Position numbers and translations under genes: made by a program. Shown here one piece after another: positions 25,572 through 37,181 of a stretch of 64,000 nucleotides of DNA. Location: assembly GCF_016862675.1 (NCBI RefSeq), contig NZ_BONK01000018.1:38776-102775 (forward strand), read 5' to 3'. The DNA comes from Cellulomonas chitinilytica. GTDB taxonomy: Bacteria; Actinomycetota; Actinomycetes; Actinomycetales; Cellulomonadaceae. Each line of letters opens with the position of its first letter. Within the stretch, counting starts at the first letter, position 1. The notes beneath the pieces were generated by a model. It searched no databases. It was not told the DNA's origin and was given only the letters and a program-made list of their open reading frames with translations.

Positions 25572-26092
25572 CCGTGCTCGTCCCGGACGGCCTCGACATC
25601 ACGACGGCCCGAGGGGAGGTCGCCCACCTGCGACCCGTCGAGGAGGACGACTGGCGCCTCGACCAGGAGCTGTCGCGGGTCCCCGACGTGACCCGGTGGA
25701 CGTACTACCCGCCGGACGCCTCGGAGGAGGAGGCGCGCCGTCGGGTGACGCGGAACCTGGAGATCCGGGCGGCCGGACGCGGCGGGCGGTTCATCATCGT
25801 CGCCGGCGACGCACCGGTCGGCACGATCGGGGTCGGGACCCGCGGCTCGGGGCCGTTCCTCTTCTACGCGCTGTTGCCGGCCGCGCGAGGACGCGGGCTG
25901 GCGACCGCGGCCGTCAGCGGGCTCGCCGGCTGGCTGCTCGCGCACGGTGAGCCGTCCGTGCGGGCCTCGACGATGGTCGGCAACTCGGCGTCCGAGCAGG
26001 TGCTCGCGCGGGCGGGGTTCCTGCCCGGCGAGCTCGCGGTCGAGCCGGACGGCGTCACCGTCCGGAGGTGGCTCCTCGTCGCCGCTCCGTGA
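25568..26092 (+). CDS. GNAT-family N-acetyltransferase
   Basis: 174 residues from the GTG that overlaps the previous stop. The RimJ-like layout is AHLRPVEEDDWRLDQELSRVPDVTRWTYYPP, then FLFYALLPAARGRGLATAAVSGLAGWL (acetyl-CoA loop), and ASTMVGNSASEQVLARAGFLPGELA. This is the typical pattern for alanine-type or small-molecule acetyltransferases. Likely co-expressed with the acyl-CoA dehydrogenase; substrate unknown. Confidence 0.82.
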   Translation: MTVLVPDGLDITTARGEVAHLRPVEEDDWRLDQELSRVPDVTRWTYYPPDASEEEARRRVTRNLEIRAAGRGGRFIIVAGDAPVGTIGVGTRGSGPFLFYALLPAARGRGLATAAVSGLAGWLLAHGEPSVRASTMVGNSASEQVLARAGFLPGELAVEPDGVTVRRWLLVAAP

Positions 26093-26098
26093 CCGTCC

Positions 26099-26794
26099 TC
26101 ACCAGCCGCGCGCCCGCCACTCGGCGAGGTGCGGCCGCTCCGCTCCGAGAGTCGTGTCGGCACCGTGGCCCGGGTACACCCAGGTGGCGTCGTCGAAGCG
26201 GTCGAACAGCCGGGTGGTGACGTCGTCGAAGAGCTGGGCGAAGAGCGTCTCGTCGCCGTGCGTGTGGCCCACGCCGCCGGGGAACAGCGAGTCCCCGGTG
26301 AACAGGTGGGCCCGCCCGGGCGTCGGCGCGTGCGCGGGCTCCCGGTACACGAGGGCGACCGAGCCGGGGGTGTGGCCCGCGAGGGCGATCACCTCGAGCG
26401 TGACGTGGCCGACGGCCAGGGTGTCGCCGTCGTGCAGCCGCCGGTCGACGACCACGCCGGACGTCGCGGCGATCGCGTCCGCGTCGGGGGCGCCCGCGGA
26501 GACGTCGGCTCCCGTCACGGCGACGACGGAGGGCAGGGCGCGGTGGTGGTCGGCGTGCCGGTGCGTGACGACCACGTCGTCCAGCCGTGCGGTGGCCGAC
26601 CCCTCCTGGACGAGGTCCAGGAGCCGTTCGGGTTCGTCGGCGGGGTCGACGAGGAGCTGTGCGCCCTCGCGGCGGCACGTGAGCAGGTACGCGTTGTTCG
26701 TCATGGGCCCGACCGCGACCTTGCGGATCTCGATCTCGTCGAGCACGCGCAGCTGCGTGGGCCCGCCGACCACGACGTCGCCGGTGTAGCTCAC
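26099..26794 (-). CDS. Metallo-beta-lactamase-fold hydrolase
   Basis: 231 residues. Zinc-site motif VVTHRHADHH (HxHxDH) near residues 73-82, LAGHTPGSVALVYRE (second His), LFTGDSLFPGGVGHTHGD (Asp ligand) and WVYPGHGADTTLG (last His). This arrangement is that of glyoxalase II-like and related hydrolases. GTG start at 26794 has GAGAGGA seven bases upstream. The N-terminus resembles proteins encoded beside uvrA in many actinomycetes, so the linkage may be conserved. Physiological substrate not known. Confidence 0.88.
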   Translation of the reverse strand: MSYTGDVVVGGPTQLRVLDEIEIRKVAVGPMTNNAYLLTCRREGAQLLVDPADEPERLLDLVQEGSATARLDDVVVTHRHADHHRALPSVVAVTGADVSAGAPDADAIAATSGVVVDRRLHDGDTLAVGHVTLEVIALAGHTPGSVALVYREPAHAPTPGRAHLFTGDSLFPGGVGHTHGDETLFAQLFDDVTTRLFDRFDDATWVYPGHGADTTLGAERPHLAEWRARGW

Positions 26795-26887
26795 CGTCCG
26801 GTCCTCTCGCCGAGGGGTCCTGCCTCGCAAACCCCAGGATGGCCTGCGACGACGGTCCTGGCACGTCCATGACCGTGTTCGCCCGCG

Positions 26888-26903
26888 TCGAACAGGTGTG
26901 CGA
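26888..26903. promoter_or_regulatory. SOS box (LexA site) of uvrA
   Basis: TCGAACAGGTGTGCGA matches the actinobacterial LexA consensus TCGAACRNNTGTTCGA at every fixed position except one. It lies about 31-46 bases before the uvrA start, overlapping the -35 region. Confidence 0.75.
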
Positions 26904-26920
26904 CTGTCAGTGGCGGGACG

Positions 26921-26926
26921 TAGACT
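26921..26926 (+). promoter_or_regulatory. -10 box of leaderless uvrA promoter
   Basis: TAGACT ends seven bases before the uvrA GTG; no Shine-Dalgarno. Confidence 0.5.
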
Positions 26927-26933
26927 TCCGGCC

Positions 26934-29791
<2,858 letters not shown>

Positions 29792-29795
<4 letters not shown>

Positions 29796-30448
29796 GCGCC
29801 GGTCGCCCGGACGGCGGTCCGGTCGCGGCCTCCGCCGGCGCGGCCCCCGTGGGCGACGACCTCCGGGTGCTGCGCGAGGACGACGAACGCGTGGCACCTC
29901 TCATGGCGGAGGGCTGGACGGTCGAGTCCGAGTCGTGGGGAGCCCGGTTGCAGCTCACCGACGACGCCCACCTCGCTCGCCTCGCCGCCCGTGTGGAGCA
30001 CGTGCGCGCCCAGGGGTGGCGCGTCGTCGAGCTGGGTCCGGAGCACGCGGACGCGATCGTCGCGCTCGACGCCCTGTGCGCGGTCGACTACCCGATCACG
30101 CCCGCGACCCCGCACGACGTGCCGGGCGTCGCCGAGCTGGAGAGCTCTCTCGCGATGGCCGGGTGGTGGGCGTTCGGGGCGTTCGGTCCCCTCGGCGACC
30201 TCGATGCGGTGACCGTGCTGGTCCCGGCCGAGGCCCTGGTCGAGACGCTCTTCACCGTCACCCGGAGGACGGTGCGTGGCCGTGGTCTCGCGACGGCGGT
30301 GAAGGCCGCTGCGGTCGTCGACCTCGCGGCGCGGGGCCACCGCATGTTCGGCACGGGTGGCGCCGCGGTCAACATCGCGTCGCTGCGTGCGAACGAGTCG
30401 CTCGGGTACGTCCTCGAGCCTCGCTGGCTCAGCCTGCGCCGGCCCTGA
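29792..30448 (+). CDS. GNAT-family N-acetyltransferase
   Basis: 218 residues. Starts at GTG overlapping the uvrA stop. The C-terminal half carries the GNAT pattern RRTVRGRGLATAVKAAAVVDLAARGHRMFGTGGAAVNIASLRANESLGYVLEPRW. The N-terminal half has a separate alpha/beta part (VRAQGWRVVELGPEHADAIVALDAL). Coupled to uvrA, which may place it in the SOS response, but its substrate is unknown. Confidence 0.75.
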
Positions 30449-30530
30449 CGCGCGCGTTCCGCTCGGCCGGCGTCGGTGGAGCCGCCGGCAGCCTGTCCGG
30501 CCCGGACCTGTGCAGGCTCCCGCTGTCGGC

Positions 30531-31058
30531 TCAGCCGGCGCCGAGCGCGCCCGCCGCCACCCGACCGGTGCGGATCGGCCCCGGCTCGTGCCGCACCGGG
30601 AAGTTGACGGACCGCGAGATGAAGCAGTGCTCGTGCGCCCGATGGTGCACGTCGGAGAGCACGCCGTCGGTCACGGGTGAGCCGTCCGGCAGGTGCCGCC
30701 CTGCCGCGACCGTGACCTGGGGTCGCAGGACGACCTCGGTGAACTGCCCGTGCCCGGCCGCCTCGACCCGCATCGTGCCGGTGGCGTGGTCCTCGTACCC
30801 GACGACGACGACCCCGGCGACCGTCGCGAGGTGCAGGAACCAGAGCATGTGGCACTGCGCCAGCGAGCTGACGAGCAGCTCCTCGGGGTTGTAGCGCTGC
30901 GGGTCGCCACGGAACGACGGGTCGGACGAGCCGAGCAGCGGCGGCTTGGCACCGAGACGCACCTCGTGGTCGCGCGAGTAGGCCGTGTAGCCGGTCGTGC
31001 CGTGCGAGCCGGCACCGGTCCAGGTGAGGTCGGCGGAGTAGGTGTGCAGGGGGCCCAT
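30531..31058 (-). CDS. OsmC/Ohr-family protein
   Basis: 175 residues. OsmC/Ohr fold with the paired catalytic cysteines: SSLAQCHMLWFLH near residues 65-77 and HHRAHEHCFISRS near 138-150. Reduces organic hydroperoxides using these Cys residues. N-terminal YSADLTWTGAGSHGTTGYTAYSRDHEV is a typical actinobacterial start. It has its own leaderless-type promoter and is convergent with the uvrA-linked GNAT gene. Confidence 0.88.
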   Translation of the reverse strand: MGPLHTYSADLTWTGAGSHGTTGYTAYSRDHEVRLGAKPPLLGSSDPSFRGDPQRYNPEELLVSSLAQCHMLWFLHLATVAGVVVVGYEDHATGTMRVEAAGHGQFTEVVLRPQVTVAAGRHLPDGSPVTDGVLSDVHHRAHEHCFISRSVNFPVRHEPGPIRTGRVAAGALGAG

Positions 31059-31064
31059 GCAGTC

Positions 31065-31070
31065 AACCTA
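31065..31070 (-). promoter_or_regulatory. -10 box of leaderless OsmC-family gene promoter
   Basis: TAGGTT on the minus strand, six bases before the ATG. Confidence 0.45.
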
Positions 31071-31109
31071 GCCGCGACGACGACGCCGCGCGGGGGATCC
31101 TGCGGTGGC

Positions 31110-31841
31110 TCAGCGACCGTGCCGCGGGTCGTGCGCGCCGGCGGCGGCGACCCCGAGCGCGAGCACCTCCAGCCCGATCCCGACGCCCTCGAGGGCCACG
31201 AAGCGCGGGGGCAGCGTCCGACCGGCGACCTGGGCGAGGTTCCCGACGCCGAACAGCCACGCCGCGGCTCCGGGCACCCGTCGGCGCAGGGCCGCGACGA
31301 GCACGAGGACGAAGACGCCCGCGAACAGCAGCGACGGCCCGACCCCGAAGAGCCACGTCTCGACGCCGGGGACGGCCAGGATCGGGGCGTACACGTCGTG
31401 CATGGCGTCCCGGGTGGCGGCGTGGGCGCCGACGTACAGGTCGATCGCGGCCTGGCCCACGAAGGCGGCCGCTCCGGCGACGGCGGCGGTGCACGCCGCA
31501 CCGACGACGAGCCGGACGGCCGGGGCCGGCGTCGGGCCGCCGGAGGCCGTGCGGGCGAGCAGTACGGCGGCGACCGCGTACGTCGTGCTGGCCACGAGGA
31601 ACGCCACGTGCGCGGCCGTCCAGCCCCAGCCCGGGCCGCGGCTTCCGTCCACACGCATCAGCGTCCACGCGACGAGCCAGACGGCGGGTGCGGCGACGAG
31701 CGCGACCGCGAGCCGGCGGTGTCGGGCGCCGCGCTCGGGTGGCGGGCCGGCGGTGCGGCGTCGCGTCGCGACGGCCGGTGGGCCGGAGGGCGGGGCGACG
31801 GTGGCGCTGACGGTCGGTGCGGACGTCCAGGCGCTGGTCAT
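31110..31841 (-). CDS. Uncharacterised integral membrane protein
   Basis: 243 residues from ATG at 31841, chosen because TAGCGT lies seven bases before it. About 6 hydrophobic segments after a 45-residue basic, Pro/Ala-rich cytoplasmic N-terminus. Visible features are LAVALVAAPAVWLVAWTLMRVDG, GWGWTAAHVAFLVASTTYAVAAVLL and a loop AAIDLYVGAHAATRDAMHDVYAPI. No family could be recognised. It sits between OsmC and uvrC and is divergent from uvrC. A longer frame to 31928 exists but lacks support. Confidence 0.65.
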   Translation of the reverse strand: MTSAWTSAPTVSATVAPPSGPPAVATRRRTAGPPPERGARHRRLAVALVAAPAVWLVAWTLMRVDGSRGPGWGWTAAHVAFLVASTTYAVAAVLLARTASGGPTPAPAVRLVVGAACTAAVAGAAAFVGQAAIDLYVGAHAATRDAMHDVYAPILAVPGVETWLFGVGPSLLFAGVFVLVLVAALRRRVPGAAAWLFGVGNLAQVAGRTLPPRFVALEGVGIGLEVLALGVAAAGAHDPRHGR

Positions 31842-31848
31842 GGCTCCG

Positions 31849-31854
31849 ACGCTA
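31849..31854 (-). promoter_or_regulatory. -10 box of leaderless membrane-protein gene promoter
   Basis: TAGCGT on the minus strand, seven bases before the ATG at 31841. Confidence 0.4.
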
Positions 31855-31965
31855 GGAGCGCGGTGCCCGCCGGCGGCACCCGGCAGGCCCACCGGCCGCG
31901 CGGGGGACAGCCACCGTGCGACGGGCACCGGTTCCCGTCGGGACGGGGACGTCGGTGGTGCGAAC

Positions 31966-31971
31966 TAGGCT
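31966..31971 (+). promoter_or_regulatory. -10 box of leaderless uvrC promoter
   Basis: TAGGCT seven bases before the uvrC ATG. Confidence 0.45.
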
Positions 31972-31978
31972 CGAACGC

Positions 31979-34132
31979 ATGGCCGATCCCGCGACGTACC
32001 GACCCGCCCCGGGAGAGATCCCGGACTCGCCGGGCGTCTACCGCTTCCGCGACGAGCACGGGCGGGTCATCTACGTCGGCAAGGCGAAGAGCCTCCGGCA
32101 GCGCCTGAGCAGCTACTTCCAGGACCTGTCCGGACTGCACCCGCGCACGCAGCAGATGGTGACGACCGCCGCCTCGGTGCAGTGGACGGTGGTCGGCACC
32201 GAGGTCGAGGCGCTCGCCCTCGAGTACTCCTGGATCAAGGAGTTCGACCCGCGGTTCAACGTGAAGTACCGCGACGACAAGTCGTACCCGTACCTCGCCG
32301 TGACGATGGCGGACGAGTTCCCGCGCGTCCAGGTGATGCGCGGCGCGAAGCGGAAGGGCACGCGGTACTTCGGCCCGTACGCGCACGCGTGGGCGATCCG
32401 GGAGACCGTCGACCTGCTCCTGCGCGTGTTCCCGGTGCGGACGTGCTCCGCCGGGGTGTTCAAGCGGGCCCACCAGCAGGGCCGGCCGTGCCTGCTCGGG
32501 TACATCGACAAGTGCTCGGCGCCGTGCGTCGGCCGGATCACGCCCGACGACCACCACCAGCTCGCCCAGGACTTCTGCGACTTCATGGCGGGCGACACCG
32601 CGAAGTTCACGCGTCGCCTCACGCAGCGCATGAAGGCGGCCGCCGCCGAGCTCGACTACGAGCAGGCCGCGCGGCTCCGGGACGACATCGTGACGCTGGA
32701 GCGGGCGACGGAGCGCAACGCGGTGGTGCTCGCGGACGGCACGGACGCCGACATCTTCGCGCTGGCCGGCGACGAGCTCGAGGCGGCCGTCCAGGTGTTC
32801 CACGTGCGGGACGGGCGGATCCGTGGGCAGCGTGGCTGGGTCGTCGAGAAGGTCGAGGACATCGACGACGCGACCCTCGTCGAGCACCTGCTGCAGCAGG
32901 TGTACGGCGCGGAGGAGGAGAACGCCGCCGTCCCGCGCGAGGTGCTGGTGCCGACCCTGCCGCCGGACGTCGACCAGGTGCAGGTGTGGCTGGGCGGGCT
33001 GCGGGGCAGCCGGGTGCAGGTACGGGTGCCGCAGCGCGGCGACAAGCGCGAGCTCGCCGCGACGGTGCACCGCAACGCCGAGCACGCGCTGGTGCTGCAC
33101 CGGACGCGCCGCGCGGGCGACCTGACGACGCGCAGCCAGGCGCTCCGCGAGATCCAGGAGGCGTTGGACCTGTCGACCGCGCCGCTGCGGATCGAGTGCT
33201 ACGACGTCTCGCACAACCAGGGCACGTACCAGTCGGCGTCCATGGTCGTGTTCGAGGACGGCATGGCCCGCAAGAGCGAGTACCGGCTGTTCACCGTGCG
33301 CGGGCCGGAGGGTCAGGGTGCGCGCGACGACACGGCGGCGATGCACGAGGTCATCACGCGCCGGTTCCGTCGCTACCTCGCCGAACGGTCGGACTCGCGG
33401 GACGTCGAGCTGGGCCTGGGGGACGAGGAGGACGACCCTCGTCGGTCCGGCCCGATCGACGAGGCGACGGGCAAGCCGGTGCGGTTCGCGTACCCGCCCA
33501 ACCTCGTGGTCGTCGACGGTGGCCCGCCGCAGGTCGCCGCAGCCGCGGCGGCGCTGGCCGAGCTCGGGATCGACGACGTGGCGCTCTGCGGGCTCGCGAA
33601 GCGCCTGGAGGAGGTGTGGCTGCCGGGCGAGGCGTACCCGGTGATCCTGCAGCGCAGCTCGGAGGGCCTGTACCTCCTGCAGCGGCTGCGGGACGAGGCC
33701 CACCGGTTCGCGATCACTGCGCACCGCCGCCGGCGCAGCAAGGGCATGACCGCGAGCGTGCTCGACGACGTCCCCGGCCTCGGCCCGGCCCGCCGCGCCG
33801 CGCTGCTGCGGCACTTCGGCTCGGTCAAGCGGCTGCGTGCGGCGTCGGCGGAGGAGATCGCGACGGTCCAGGGCATGGGGGAGCGCACGGCCCAGGCGGT
33901 CGTCGCGGCCCTGGCGACGACCGCAGGCTCAGCCCAGCAGGTCGCCGTGACCGACGAACCGGCCGGAACGCGGGTCGACGCGCCCGACGCGCCCGACGCG
34001 CAGGGTGACGTGCGGGACGAGGTGCCCGAGGCCGGTCCGCCCGGCACGGCCGCGACCGGCCGCGAACCGCACCCGCTCGGACGACCTGCGGTCACGGAGG
34101 AGCCCGGTCCGGCTGGCATGCTGGGTCCATGA
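31979..34132 (+). CDS. uvrC: Excinuclease ABC subunit C
   Basis: 717 residues. Makes both incisions around the lesion in nucleotide excision repair. GIY-YIG nuclease domain near residues 16-95 (PGVYRF, VIYVGKAKSLRQRL), UVR motif MKAAAAELDYEQAARLRDD near 217-235, RNase H-like endonuclease with ECYDVSHNQG and VVDGGPPQVAAA, and a C-terminal HhH2 region (DDVPGLGPARRAALLRHFGS, ATVQGMGERTAQAV). A Pro/Ala/Glu-rich tail of about 70 residues follows. It leads the uvrC-rapZ-yvcK-whiA cluster. Stop overlaps the rapZ ATG. Confidence 0.96.
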   Translation: MADPATYRPAPGEIPDSPGVYRFRDEHGRVIYVGKAKSLRQRLSSYFQDLSGLHPRTQQMVTTAASVQWTVVGTEVEALALEYSWIKEFDPRFNVKYRDDKSYPYLAVTMADEFPRVQVMRGAKRKGTRYFGPYAHAWAIRETVDLLLRVFPVRTCSAGVFKRAHQQGRPCLLGYIDKCSAPCVGRITPDDHHQLAQDFCDFMAGDTAKFTRRLTQRMKAAAAELDYEQAARLRDDIVTLERATERNAVVLADGTDADIFALAGDELEAAVQVFHVRDGRIRGQRGWVVEKVEDIDDATLVEHLLQQVYGAEEENAAVPREVLVPTLPPDVDQVQVWLGGLRGSRVQVRVPQRGDKRELAATVHRNAEHALVLHRTRRAGDLTTRSQALREIQEALDLSTAPLRIECYDVSHNQGTYQSASMVVFEDGMARKSEYRLFTVRGPEGQGARDDTAAMHEVITRRFRRYLAERSDSRDVELGLGDEEDDPRRSGPIDEATGKPVRFAYPPNLVVVDGGPPQVAAAAAALAELGIDDVALCGLAKRLEEVWLPGEAYPVILQRSSEGLYLLQRLRDEAHRFAITAHRRRRSKGMTASVLDDVPGLGPARRAALLRHFGSVKRLRAASAEEIATVQGMGERTAQAVVAALATTAGSAQQVAVTDEPAGTRVDAPDAPDAQGDVRDEVPEAGPPGTAATGREPHPLGRPAVTEEPGPAGMLGP

Positions 34133-35073
34133 CCGACGAACGCTCGCCGATCACCGTCCCGACAGGCATCCCCGCGCTCGACGCGGCCGGCGTCTCACCC
34201 GTACGGCGCGACCCCCAGGTGCTCGTCATCACGGGGATGTCCGGAGCGGGCCGGACCCGCGCCGCGGCGGTCCTCGAGGACCTCGACTGGTACGTCGTCG
34301 ACAACCTGCCGGCACAGATGCTCACGCACCTCGTCGGCATGCTCACGAGCGGGTCGGCGGGTGCGCGCGCCCAACGCCTCGCCGCCGTGATCGACGTCCG
34401 AGGGCGGGAGTTCTTCCCGGCCCTGCAGGAGGTGCTCGACGGGCTGCGGGCGGCCGGCGTGGAGTACCGGATCCTGTTCCTCGACGCGTCCGACGAGGTG
34501 CTGGTGCGCCGGTTCGAGCAGGTCCGACGCCCGCACCCGCTGCAGGGCGAGGGTCGCGTGCTCGACGGCATCGGGGCGGAACGCGCCATCCTGGCCGACC
34601 TGCGCGAGCGTGCCGACACGGTCATCGACACCTCGGACCTCAACGTCCACGACCTGGCGCGGGAGGTCCGGCACGTCGTCGCCGGGACGTCCGAGGACGT
34701 GCTCCGCGTGACGGTCCTGTCGTTCGGGTTCAAGTACGGCCTGCCCCTGGACGCCGACCACGTCGTCGACGTCCGATTCCTGTCCAACCCGTACTGGGTC
34801 ACGGAGCTGCGCCACCTCACGGGCCGGGACGCGCCGGTCCGTGACTACGTGCTCGGCCTGCCGGGTGCGACGACGTTCGTCGAGCGGTACGTCGACGCGC
34901 TGGAACCGGCTCTCGCGGGCTACCTCCACGAGGAGAAGCGCTACGTGACGATCGCTGTGGGATGCACGGGCGGGAAGCACCGCTCCGTCGCGATCAGCGA
35001 CGCGATCGCCGGTCGCCTGCGCGAGCGTGGGCACCACGTGTCGGTCGCCGCGCGCGACCTCGGCAAGGAATGA
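34129..35073 (+). CDS. rapZ: RNase adapter/nucleotide-binding protein RapZ (YvcJ)
   Basis: 314 residues. P-loop protein of the RapZ/YvcJ family; in E. coli it targets GlmZ sRNA for cleavage, while in actinomycetes its role is unclear. Walker A region reads GMSGAGRT near residues 36-43, with Arg replacing the usual Lys. The family stretches SFGFKYGLPLDADHVVDVRFLSNPYW and AVGCTGGKHRSV are intact. It is coupled to uvrC upstream (ATGA) and yvcK downstream. Confidence 0.94.
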   Translation: MTDERSPITVPTGIPALDAAGVSPVRRDPQVLVITGMSGAGRTRAAAVLEDLDWYVVDNLPAQMLTHLVGMLTSGSAGARAQRLAAVIDVRGREFFPALQEVLDGLRAAGVEYRILFLDASDEVLVRRFEQVRRPHPLQGEGRVLDGIGAERAILADLRERADTVIDTSDLNVHDLAREVRHVVAGTSEDVLRVTVLSFGFKYGLPLDADHVVDVRFLSNPYWVTELRHLTGRDAPVRDYVLGLPGATTFVERYVDALEPALAGYLHEEKRYVTIAVGCTGGKHRSVAISDAIAGRLRERGHHVSVAARDLGKE

Positions 35074-36074
35074 GCACCCCGACCACCCGGCGCACGGACC
35101 GCGGCCTCGGGCCGGCCGTCGTCGCCCTGGGCGGCGGGCACGGCCTGTCCGCGACGCTCTCGTCGCTGCGGCTGATGACGGACCGCATCACGGCGGTGGT
35201 GACGGTCGCCGACGACGGCGGCTCGTCGGGACGGCTCCGCGACGAGCTCGGGGTCCTTCCTCCGGGGGACCTGCGGATGGCGCTCGCCGCGCTGTGCGAC
35301 GACTCCGACTGGGGTCGCACGTGGCGCGACGTGCTGCAGCACCGCTTCGCCTCGACCGGCGACCTCGACCAGCACGCGGTCGGGAACCTGCTCATCGTGG
35401 CGCTCTGGGAGCTGCTCGGGGACACCGTCGAGGGTCTCGACTGGGTGGGTCGGCTGCTCGGGGCCCGCGGCCGGGTGCTGCCGATGACGGCCGTGCCGCT
35501 GCGGATCGAGGCGGACGTGCGGCGACCCGACGGGACGACCGTGGTGGTCGGCGGCCAGAGCGCGGTGGCGACGACAGCCGGGTCGATCGTGCAGGTCCGG
35601 CTCGACCCGGCCGAGCCGCCGGCGTGCCCGGAGGCGGTCGCCGCGATCGACGCCGCGGACTGGGTCGTGCTCGGCCCGGGCTCCTGGTACACGTCCGTGA
35701 TGCCGCACCTGCTGGTGCCGGGGCTGCGTGACGCGCTGCTGCGGACGTCCGCGCGGATCGTCCTGACCCTGAACCTGTCCCCGGAGGAGGACGGGGAGAC
35801 GGCCGGCATGCGTGCGCACGAGTACCTCGAGGTGCTCCACGACCACGCGCCGGAGCTCCGCATCGACGCCGTCGTGGCGGACCCGGCGACGGTCGACGAC
35901 CTGGAGACGCTCAGCGAGCGCAGCGCGCAGATCGGTGCGCGACTGCTGCTGCGCCAGGTCAGACGCGGTGACGGCACGCCGCGGCACGACCCGCTGCGGC
36001 TGGCGGCGGCCTACCGCGACGTGCACGACGGGTTCCTCGGCGACGTCGGGACACCCGCGGACGGACGCGGGTGA
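35070..36074 (+). CDS. yvcK: YvcK/GlmR family gluconeogenesis factor
   Basis: 334 residues. CofD-like fold. ALGGGHGLSATLSSLR near the N-terminus binds nucleotide sugar, and TVADDGGSSGRLR, FASTGDLDQHAVGNLL and VLGPGSWYTSVMPHLLV are family blocks. In Bacillus it binds UDP-GlcNAc and steers carbon into cell-wall precursors; in mycobacteria CuvA has a similar role at the pole. ATG at 35070 overlaps the rapZ stop. Confidence 0.94.
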   Translation: MSTPTTRRTDRGLGPAVVALGGGHGLSATLSSLRLMTDRITAVVTVADDGGSSGRLRDELGVLPPGDLRMALAALCDDSDWGRTWRDVLQHRFASTGDLDQHAVGNLLIVALWELLGDTVEGLDWVGRLLGARGRVLPMTAVPLRIEADVRRPDGTTVVVGGQSAVATTAGSIVQVRLDPAEPPACPEAVAAIDAADWVVLGPGSWYTSVMPHLLVPGLRDALLRTSARIVLTLNLSPEEDGETAGMRAHEYLEVLHDHAPELRIDAVVADPATVDDLETLSERSAQIGARLLLRQVRRGDGTPRHDPLRLAAAYRDVHDGFLGDVGTPADGRG

Positions 36075-36110
36075 GCCGCGAGACCGGTCCCGGACGCGTG
36101 TCCCAGATGG

Positions 36111-36116
36111 CAGGAT
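36111..36116 (+). promoter_or_regulatory. -10-like box of whiA
   Basis: CAGGAT six bases before the whiA ATG; suggests whiA can be transcribed apart from yvcK, 48 bases upstream. Confidence 0.35.
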
Positions 36117-36122
36117 GACGCC

Positions 36123-37103
36123 ATGGCATTGACGGCACAGGTCAAGGACGAGCTCGCTCGTCTGAAGGTTGACAAGACGTCCTGCCGCAAGGCCGAGGTC
36201 TCCGCGACCCTCAGGTTCGCGGGCGGGCTGCACATCATCTCGGGGCGCATCGTCATCGAGGCCGAGCTCGACACGGGCATCGCCGCACGTCGGCTCCGGC
36301 AGGCGATCGCCGAGGTCTACGGGCACGAGAGCGACATCATCGTGGTCTCCGGCGGCGGTCTGCGCCGGGGGAGCCGGTACGTGGTGCGCGTCGTGAAGGA
36401 CGGGGAGTCGCTCGCACGCCAGACGGGCCTGCTGGACAACCGCGGTCGCCCGGTGCGTGGCCTGCCCCCGCAGGTGGTCTCGGCGGGCGTCGGCGAGGCG
36501 GAGGCGGCGTGGCGTGGCGCGTTCCTGGCGCACGGCTCGCTCACGGAGCCGGGGCGCTCGTCCGCGCTCGAGGTCACGTGCCCGGGCCCGGAGGCGGCCC
36601 TGGCGCTCGTGGGGGCGGCCCGGCGGCTCGGCGTCTCGGCCAAGGCGCGCGAGGTGCGAGGGATCGACCGTGTGGTGATCCGGGACGGCGACGCGATCTC
36701 CGCGATGCTGGCCCGGCTCGGCGCGCACGAGACGATGCTCGTCTGGGAGGAGCGCCGCGTACGGCGCGAGGTGCGCGGCACGGCGAACCGGCTGGCCAAC
36801 TTCGACGACGCGAACCTGCGCCGCTCGGCCCGCGCGGCGGTCGCCGCAGGCGCTCGGGTGGAGCGCGCGTTCGAGATCCTCGGGGACGACCTGCCGGAGC
36901 ACCTGCGCGAGGCGGGCGCGCTCCGGCTGGCGCACAAGGAGGCGTCGCTGGAGGAGCTCGGCAAGCTCGCGGAGCCCGTGCTGACCAAGGACGCCGTCGC
37001 CGGCCGGATCCGGCGACTGCTCGCGACGGCGGACAAGCGCGCCCAGGAGCTCGGGATCCCGGACACCGAGGCGGGGCTGAGCCCGGAGCTCCTCGACCTC
37101 TGA
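36123..37103 (+). CDS. whiA: Sporulation/cell-division regulator WhiA
   Basis: 326 residues. N-terminal LAGLIDADG-homing-endonuclease-like domain, C-terminal helix-turn-helix (LEELGKLAEPVLTKDAVAGRIRRLLATAD). In Streptomyces it activates sporulation division genes with WhiB; in Bacillus it affects division. Catalytic acidic residues of nucleases are absent, as in the family. Follows rapZ-yvcK, its usual neighbours. This organism need not sporulate, as WhiA is widespread in Gram-positives. Confidence 0.95.
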   Translation: MALTAQVKDELARLKVDKTSCRKAEVSATLRFAGGLHIISGRIVIEAELDTGIAARRLRQAIAEVYGHESDIIVVSGGGLRRGSRYVVRVVKDGESLARQTGLLDNRGRPVRGLPPQVVSAGVGEAEAAWRGAFLAHGSLTEPGRSSALEVTCPGPEAALALVGAARRLGVSAKAREVRGIDRVVIRDGDAISAMLARLGAHETMLVWEERRVRREVRGTANRLANFDDANLRRSARAAVAAGARVERAFEILGDDLPEHLREAGALRLAHKEASLEELGKLAEPVLTKDAVAGRIRRLLATADKRAQELGIPDTEAGLSPELLDL

Positions 37104-37160
37104 GGGGGGCATCCCACCAGACGGGACACGAGTCCCAGCGGGACCTCCGTCACCTCGTCC

Positions 37161-37181
37161 TACCCGGTAGCGGGTATAGGC
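37161..37181 (+). promoter_or_regulatory. gap promoter region with overlapping palindrome
   Basis: TACCCG-GTAG-CGGGTA (37161-37176) overlaps a -10-like TATAGG/TAGGCT at 37174-37181. The next 30 bases hold a direct repeat CGACCGTCAC (37192-37201 and 37203-37212). The palindrome is well placed to be an operator of a repressor. Confidence 0.45.

Noticed and set aside
36123..37103. WhiA as an active homing endonuclease
   Set aside because: Catalytic acidic residues are absent and it lies in the standard rapZ-yvcK-whiA block.
37161..37176. Palindrome as a terminator for whiA
   Set aside because: Stem of only six bases and it overlaps the gap -10 box; a regulatory site is more likely.
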